This document shows, piece after piece, positions 57,543 to 64,000 of a stretch of DNA of 64,000 bases. Origin of the DNA: Solenopsis invicta (taxonomy: Eukaryota > Arthropoda > Insecta > Hymenoptera > Formicidae); assembly GCF_016802725.1 (NCBI RefSeq), contig NC_052671.1, forward strand, positions 21,061,728 through 21,125,727. The letters run 5' to 3'. The translations under genes were made by a program, and so were the position numbers. Under the pieces are notes generated by a model that was given only the letters and a program-made list of their open reading frames with translations, did no database searches and was not told the origin of the DNA. Position 1 is the first letter of the stretch. Every line of letters begins with the position of its first letter.

Positions 57543-58043
57543 TTACCCATTAATTGTATTCAAAATATGAGATAAAACTAGATCTACAAGAACATTTAGG
57601 CATTTTCTGCTTAATAATTTATTTTTATCATAAGATCTCAAAATTGCTCGCCCTTGCGTTGTTGTCTTTAAAATATCTTTAACAGAAAGTCGCTGTAATT
57701 TTCTGAATATCGACAATTCAATGACATTTTTCTTTTCTTCGTCGCTGATCTTTTCATCAGATGAAGAATTATGTTTAGTTATAACATTAGTATTTATGTC
57801 CCGTTTCTAAAAAAATTTTGTATCAAACATATAACAAGCTTTACATATATATTAATAAATAAGTATTATAACTATAATATGTAATAAAATGTATTGTGTT
57901 ACGCACAAGTGTTACATCTTTCTCTTTACTGAAGTGTTCTTGCCATATTTTGTTAAATTTAATTCTAAGACTAACTTGCGGAATTAATTCTTTTATTAAA
58001 TCTGATGTCAAAGACGCTATTGAATTTTTATCAATGCAATTTT
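57543..58043 (-). CDS. Two exons of an uncharacterised gene with a SAM-like segment
   Basis: Exon A (58043-57907), after a TTTACAG acceptor, reads NCIDKNSIASLTSDLIKELI then a SLRIKFNKIWQEHF segment, a pattern like a short SAM-type domain. After an intron (GT at 57906, AG at 57807), exon B is open for 87 codons: KRDINTNVITKHNSSSDE, then LQRLSVKDILKTTTQGRAI and LVDLVLSHILNTING before TAA at 57545-57543. There are no internal stops. Upstream exons would lie to the right, where a mariner sits. I know similar multi-copy unannotated proteins in ants only in outline, so the family assignment is tentative. Confidence 0.5.
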
Positions 58044-58235
58044 CTGTAAACCAATATATAGTACATATGTATACAGTAAAAAATATTTAGTGGATTTAAA
58101 AAAAATGTGAACAATTACTTTCTAATTAAAAGGTCATTAATTATTTCCACTATTATGAAATATTAATAGACACATTCGTAGGAAATAGATAAATTTATAA
58201 AATATTAAAGAATACTGAGATAAAATATTAAAGTA

Positions 58236-59164
58236 CGAGGTGTGTTCAAAAAGTATCGCGAATTTTGAATTTTCGCGGGTTACGTATATTCGAATTTCGA
58301 TCTTTTTGTGGCGTTATGTTGGTACTCATGTCTCTCACTTATGCCGACAAGCTCGGCCATTTTGAATGTTCACTTAATTGTTGACAGCTGCTTTGCTTGC
58401 ACGTGTTTTGGATCGTCTTCGATTTTTACCTATTCAAAAAAATGGATCAAAGAACCTGTATCAAATTTTGTGTGAAAAACGAAATTAAGTGCGCGGATGC
58501 ATTCCGAATGTTGACTGTGGCATACGGAGAAGCTACCTTGGACCGAAGCAACGTTTATCGGTGGTACAAAATGTTCTCAGAAGGCCGAGAAGATGTGAAC
58601 GACGAAGAGCGTGCCGGACGCCCGAGCACTTCAACAACAGACGAAAAAATTAATGAAGTGGAGAAAATGGTATTGGCCAATCGTCGAATCACCGTTAGAG
58701 AAGTTGCTGAGGACCTAAACATATCGATTGGCTCGTGCCATTCGATTTTTATCAATGATTTGGGCATGAGACGGGTCGCCGCGAAATTCGTACCAAACGC
58801 CCCTGCTCACACATCGTTGCTTGTGCGCGACTTTTTGACCAAAAACAACACACTAATGATGCCGCAGCCACCGTATTCCCCAGATCTGGCCCCCTGTGAC
58901 TTTTTCTTGTTCCCTAAACTGAAGAGGCCCATGAAAGGACGACGTTACGCTACGCTTGACGAGATAAAGACGGCATCGAAGGAGGAGCTGAACAAGATAA
59001 AAAAAAATGATTTTTTGAAGTGCTTCGAAGATTGGAAAAACCGTTGGCACAAGTGTATAATATCTCATGGGGATTACTTTGAAGGGGACAAAATAGATAT
59101 TCATGAATAAATAAATAATTTTTGAAAAAACACAAAATTCGCGATACTTTTTGAACACACCTCG
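58236..59164 (+). mobile_element. Internally deleted mariner (copy 2)
   Basis: 929 bp with the same CGAGGTGTGTTCAAAAAG ends as copy 1 and TA at 58234-58235 and 59165-59166. It is 393 bp shorter than copy 1, with the deletion near 58797 at a short AA microhomology. Outside the deletion only a few substitutions are visible. Confidence 0.95.
58442..59110 (+). pseudogene. Mariner transposase with an in-frame 131-codon deletion
   Basis: 222 codons remain open. The DNA-binding half is intact to AAKFVP, then joins NAPAHTSLL. The first two catalytic aspartates (GDESW and HHDNA) are lost; the third (CDFFLF) and the native C-terminus with DWKNRWHK and DIHE are kept. Such a protein could still bind the terminal repeats without cutting. 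This is inference. Confidence 0.93.
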
Positions 59165-59309
59165 TATGTATATATTAGTAAAAAGAAGTGTTACAAAGAA
59201 ACCCGTTTTACTGTGCTTAGAAAAAGTAAAACAAATATCATTTCTTATAGTTTTTAAGGTGAGAAAATTAAAAACTTTTTTAACAACTCGAAAGCTTCTT
59301 AGCAGGCAT

Positions 59310-61650
59310 AATCTCATCTGAATGTACTCAAGTTTTTAGTTGAGACAAATAAAAGTTTAGCAATAAGAGAAAATCCTTTCACAAACTTTCGATAATATGA
59401 GCAAAAGCCTAAAAAGCTTCGGACTTGCTTTTTATTTTTAGGAATCGGCCAATCTCTAACCGTAGCAATCTTCTCAGGGTGGGTGGTGATTCCTTTCTCT
59501 GAGATAATATGGCGCAAATATTTAACTTCTCTCCCGAAGAAAGTACATTTTTTAGGGTTAAGTTTAAGATTTGCTGCTCGTAAACACGAAAGGACCTTTA
59601 ATGGTTAACATCTCCTCGAAAGATTTTCCAAAATTGATTACATTGTCGAAATAAACCATGCAGATTTTGAAAAGAAGCTGCTAAAAAACTTTTTCCATAA
59701 GACGTTCAAAGGTGGCCGGTGCATTACAAAGTTCAAAAGGCATAACTGTAAACTGCCATAATCCTTTTCCAATCGAAAAAGCAGTTTTCTTTCGATCCTC
59801 AGGACGAATTTTAACTTACCAGTAACCACTCTTGAGATCCAGAGTGGAAAACCAAGAATTTTCTAAGAAATAATCCATTAAATTATCTATCCTGGGAATT
59901 GGGTAGGAGTCTTTAAAAGTTGTATTATTTAACTTCCTGTAATCTACACAAAATCTAATTGAATCATCCTTTTTTTAACCAAACTGCAGGAGAGGTCCAA
60001 GGACTATTTGATTCTACAATAACACCCTGTTATCTCATTTTCTCATTTCTTCGATAATCTTTTCCACCTCTTCTTTCATTTGTAAAGGAACTCGACGAGG
60101 AACTATCTTAATAGGAGAACAATTTTCTGTTTGAATAGAATATTGAATAATTTTACAATTTCCAGCAACGATTTTCCATGAGAAAATGTCCTGAAATTCC
60201 AAAAGAAATTGTGCAAAAAGTTTCTTTTGAGAATTATCCAAATTCTTAGAATTCCTAAGAAAAAGATTTTCGAGAAAGTCCGGAACTGTACCTCTACTAA
60301 TTTAAGCACAAAAGTTTTTTTTGTATTTTCTTAGATTTTGGAAAACAAAAAATTGAATCAAAAACTCCTTCTAAATTTAACTTAGGAAGAAAATTAACTC
60401 CAAGTGTACAATCGTCTTTAATTTCTGCAATAAAGACTGGAAATTCTAAGCTATGATCTCCTAAAACAATCTTAACTTCCTTTTTAGAAATTATAGGAAC
60501 TTTCTCTCCAGTAGGATATCTTAATTGAAAAGAATTTACACTAATATCTTCAACAAGTAGTACTACGAATTTTTTGTTTAATATAGAGACGTCTGAACCT
60601 GTATCAATCTTAAAAATACAATCCTGTCCATCAATAAGACCAGGATAACAAAAATAATCTTTTAACTTAATTTTCCTACAATTTTTAATTTCTGAAAATG
60701 TTGGGGTCTCTCTTCGAATGGTCGAGTCGACCCCGCTAAGCTCGACCAAACCTAGTTTTCTTTTGCTAAAGAAGAAATCGCAGGACATTCCGATCTGTAG
60801 TGTCCCTTTGCATCACACTGCCAACATTCTTTGTAAGCCCTCCACTTATTAAATTTTTTTTTTTTTTCAGAATCCTCTGAAGAAATTCCTTTTTTTTCTT
60901 TTCCTACTCTCATTTGCTCTTTAAAATAAAATTTTCTCCTTCCGTCATCTTTATTCGAGGAAACACGAGAAAAACTACTCTTTTAAATAGCTTTAATCAT
61001 TTTTGCTTTCTCGATTGCAGAACGCAAGGAGGAAATTCCCTCTAGTTGGAGAGTCAAAAATCCGTCAGAGACTGCAATAATAAATTGAGCACAAGTAATC
61101 TTGTCGCGCACTTTCTGAGGACACTCCGGATAAGCTAATCGTGAAAGCCGTTCTAAATCGGCTCTCAACGAAGTTAAATCTTCTCCAAATTTTTGCTTAC
61201 GATTCGTAAACTGAGCGTAAAAAGTTTGAGAGAAATAAACTTCTCCAAAACGTAATTCAAGCTTTGATTTAACTTTTCCATAACTTAAATTTTCTAATTC
61301 CGTTATTCCGTCTAGAAGTAAACGCGCTTTCCCCCGCAAACTCGAAACTACCGCGACTGCCTTCGTAGAATCTTCCTAATTACTCGCCTGCACAATCAAT
61401 TCAAATTGCGTAAAATATTCGCACAGCGGAACATTCCCATCGAAAATATCTGGCTTTAATTTAAAATTGACGCCCGCGTTTCCGGAATCTCAAGGAATCT
61501 CCGCGATTAGAGGACAAACAGAAAAAGGTAACAACTGGCCTGAAAAATGTTGTAGCCGCTTCTCTAGACGCTGAAGTCTCTCGTCGCGCTCCTGAAGCAG
61601 TGTCTGTATTTCCTCCTCACGTTGCCACTGCTTCTAAGCTATAAATTCTA
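59310..61650 (-). pseudogene. Ty3/gypsy gag-pol relic
   Basis: Order on the minus strand: gag fragment (about 61640-60983, with RGKARLLLDGI and LTSLRADLERLSRLAYP), a CCHC knuckle CWQCDAKGHYRSEC near 60830, protease (60788-60297, FKIDTGSDVSIL), the RT start (60241-60035, PIKIVPRRVPLQMKEEVEKI), a broken RT middle where the YxDD box reads MVYFDNVINFGKSFEEML (second Asp changed), and the RT end (59517-59314, RHIISEKGI and VRSFLGFCSYYRKF). RNase H and integrase are absent. At least five frame breaks. It is unrelated in sequence to the better preserved pol fragment at 1-2198. Confidence 0.88.
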
Positions 61651-61979
61651 ATCAGAAATATAAATATTTACTTAGCGGGAAAATTCAGCTGCGAAATTTA
61701 TTTCACGGGTTTTTCGCAAAGTAAAATAGCCATTTCAATTTGCGCGGACCGACATGTCGCGTCGACTATCGTCGTTGTTACGTCCGGGAGTTTGGTCCGG
61801 AGTGTAATGTTTATTTTCAAGGCTGCTGTAACTAGTTGTTACGTCTGAGCGTGAATGGGTGCGATACCTAGAAACGTAATAACGTTTCGTTTGAGAATAG
61901 GAGTAAGCATTGAAAATAAGATTTCAAAGTGTGTTTCTTGTAGAATTTTGTCTGTAGATAATTGTAATAAACATTATTT
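61651..61979. other. Non-coding sequence upstream of the gypsy relic
   Basis: TGTTACGTCCGGGAG near 61776 and GTTACGTCTGAGCG near 61838 look like LTR-edge words, but I could not find a bounded LTR. Confidence 0.35.
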
Positions 61980-62400
61980 TGTTTGTAGTTAATAAACAAA
62001 TATGTTATTGGTTTTGAAAAATCAATAAAGAATTATTTAATAGCTACAGCTTAAATGGCATTACATTTCGAACTGAAATTGTTTGTAGTTGTTTGTAGTT
62101 CAAGAATTTTTGTTTATAGTTTAAAATTAAGTATGTTATCGATTTGTGAAAAACAGTTAGAAATTATTTTATAAGTGCTGCACAAATGGCATCACACTTC
62201 TATATGAAATTGTTTGTAGTTGTTTGTAGTATCAAAATTTTTGTTTGTAGTTAAAAAATATGCTTACATTTGACTTTTAAACAACAGCTAGATATTTACT
62301 ATATTTATAATAAAAAGAAAATTACATGATATTTTCATTAAAAGTCGTTGTAGTTATTTGTGGTTTAAGAGTTTTGTTCATAGTTCTTTGTAATTTAAGA
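61980..62400. repeat. Diverged tandem repeat, about 133-bp unit
   Basis: Three units, each ending with a TTGTTTGTAGTTGTTTGTAG-type word and carrying AAATGGCAT(T/C)ACA in the first two. The third is more diverged. Confidence 0.7.
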
Positions 62401-62867
62401 ATTTTTATCTGTGGTTTAAGGACAGTATGCTATCGAGGTAATTGTTAAGAATACCCCCTTCCACCTCCGATTTTGACGAACTTAGGCTCATTCGACGCGT
62501 TTTCACCCCAAATGAATGAATCAGGAAAAAGTGTCGGACTGCTCTGCAAACCGAGATATCAAGCGTTAAATTTGGCGATTATACAAGTTAGGATATTTAT
62601 CATCTCGGCGTAATGTAGCGAACTGAGCATGCGCTGTGGTCACTTTAGCATGCACCCCCCCCCCCCCGTGTGTGTGTGTGTGTATATGTGTATCATAAAA
62701 TAAATTACTTTGATGCCATAAAAAATATATATTGCACTATACATTTAGACACCTTACACAGTGTAAAAAAAAACTAATAAATTTCTTAATCCAATACGGT
62801 ATTTTATTCATAATTTGTTGACATAAAGGATTAAATATGTTGTAACTAATAAACAATAATAGAAAGG

Positions 62868-63980
62868 TGTAACGACCGTACTTCGCGCACGGAGGGGTAA
62901 CGGTGCGGGAACGGGCGCGAAAGGTCGCTTGAAGAGATTAGAAGGCGTTTTGGTTGGTGTGAGAATAACAGTGTTTTATTCCAAATGCGACGAAGCTAGT
63001 ATACGCCTCGTGAACATACAAGTTTTCTATAATACGGTCAGCGGTGCAGTTATAGTAACTTGAAATGACACGATCGGTCGGCAATAGATCGCGGAACTTA
63101 GACTAACGCGCGGACGGACGAAATTTTGCGGACAGAAACACGGAAATCTATTTACAACTTTATGTACATAACCCACCTGCTACCCGAGACGCGGTTCGTG
63201 GAACGCTGTCGCGTTATTTTTCCGGAAGCCAGGCGGCTTTGTTATGGCCGTGAAACTGGCGCGAGACGCGGTGCGTGGTGCGGTGAGACGGGGCGCGTAC
63301 ACGCACACGGTTCCGTGCGGTCGGTGTCGGTGTTTGCGCGGACCGTCGTAAAGCGGTTAATACCGCTGTCGAGATTGCCGGAGGACACTACCTCACGCCA
63401 AGTGCGCTTGGTGGAGGCACGGAGCCCCGTACCCCCTTACGCGAGGCAGCGTCGAGCTCGGGAGGCGGAGAGGATCGCGCTTTCGTCAAGTACCTTGACA
63501 GGGCCCAAGTTTCCCTTGAGCCCGGGCGATGAGTTGGAAAGCGGAAACGGAGTCGGCTGCGAGCCAAGTGTCTCAGCAGAGACCGAGACGCTCGATCTCG
63601 GTCGCAACCTGGGGAGCTTCTAGTCGACGGGCCGGCCAGAAGCGGATAAGGTCCCTGCTTCCGGCGAACGTCGCCTTATTTACCCGAGAATCGAAGCGAG
63701 GGGATGCGCGACGTATTATGGCGGAGCGGTCTGGCGGCAGCATCCCCGCCACTCGATCTCGGGTCTCTCGCTTCGGACTACGCGCGTCGAGCGTGGCTGC
63801 GGACGGCGCGGGAACGAGAGTGCGTGCGCGCGAAGATGAGAGCGCGAAAGCGATCGCTCGTTCGCTCGGACATCGGTAACTTTAGGCGCTACGCGCCGCT
63901 AATTGCCGTCCGGCTGATGTTTGGCCGGACGGTTCGGACGGTTTGTTGGTCCGGGGGGGATCGGAAGGCGGTTCGTTACA
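62868..63980 (-). mobile_element. Solo LTR, family TGTAACGACC (copy B)
   Basis: 1,113 bp, ends TGTAACGACC and TCGTTACA, with a perfect 4-bp duplication AAGG (62864-62867, 63981-63984). Minus-strand TAAATAAG at 63675-63682 and AATAAA at 62975-62980, at the same distance from the LTR end as in copy A. Copy A is 123 bp longer, partly from its tandem repeat. Confidence 0.93.
63398..63577 (-). repeat. Stem-loop series in the LTR leader (copy B)
   Basis: CCAAGTGCGCTTGG (63398-63411), GTCAAGTACCTTGAC (63485-63499), a GGGC/GCCC stem around CCAAG-TTTCC-CTTGA (63501-63523) and an imperfect GCCAAGTGTCTCAGC (63563-63577). They occupy the same positions as in copy A, with loop bases changed and stems mostly kept. 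Confidence 0.75.
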
Positions 63981-64000
63981 AAGGTAGCGATATTGAAATA

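Overview
The window looks like a repeat-rich intergenic or heterochromatic stretch of an arthropod nuclear genome, most likely a hymenopteran and probably an ant. This is inferred from the intron-bearing genes, the mix of Tc1, mariner, P, PIF/Harbinger, hAT and piggyBac transposons with LTR and non-LTR retroelements, and the AT-rich background broken by CpG-rich LTRs. I see no conserved single-copy host gene and no tRNA gene. Almost every coding segment belongs to a mobile element, and most are broken. The only clearly uninterrupted catalytic transposase is the Tc1-like one at 4168-5181.

Layout. 1-2.2 kb: gypsy pol fragment split by a full-length mariner (790-2111). 2.46-6.16 kb: Tc1-like element with about 1.55-kb terminal inverted repeats that each carry the 3' half of its transposase. 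6.9-7.55 kb: MADF pseudogene. 8.98-10.0 kb: two MITEs. 10.2-12.05 kb: hAT relic. 12.7-13.5 and 20.75-21.6 kb: the two halves of one Tc3-like gene, facing each other's opposite strand and broken at the same codon. 13.9-14.6 kb: LTR fragment with a hairpin array. 15.6-16.6 kb: DD35E Tc1 relic. 21.62-31.71 kb: PIF/Harbinger element carrying a six-exon MADF companion gene (+) and a HARBI1-like transposase (-), invaded by three MITEs, a solo LTR and a 3.5-kb foldback with a TAA duplication. 31.8-32.6 kb: Myb/SANT pseudogene. 32.75-40.09 kb: solo LTR (duplication TAAT) that took in a complete-ended P element (8-bp duplication AGTTCGCC) and a TA-MITE. 40.56-42.66 kb: LTR fragment, piggyBac relic and a possible second LTR/gag start. 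43.27-44.30 kb: solo LTR (AATT). 44.55 kb: 5S rRNA-derived sequence. 44.86-46.05 and 50.06-51.34 kb: Mos1-type mariners. 47.7-48.3 kb: coiled-coil ORF. 53.4-57.0 kb: non-LTR retrotransposon (-). 57.5-58.05 kb: two exons of an uncharacterised, SAM-like gene. 58.24-59.16 kb: internally deleted sibling of the first mariner. 59.3-61.65 kb: gypsy gag-pol relic. 62.87-63.98 kb: another solo LTR (AAGG).

The pieces do not form a pathway. They record successive insertions, and target-site duplications let several nesting orders be read exactly. The most interesting structures are (i) arrays of short stem-loops downstream of the TATA box in three LTR families, with loop and stem bases varying while pairing is kept, (ii) the long-inverted-repeat Tc1 element, (iii) the Tc3 gene halves separated by 8 kb in inverted orientation, and (iv) the Harbinger and P elements with accessory reading frames.
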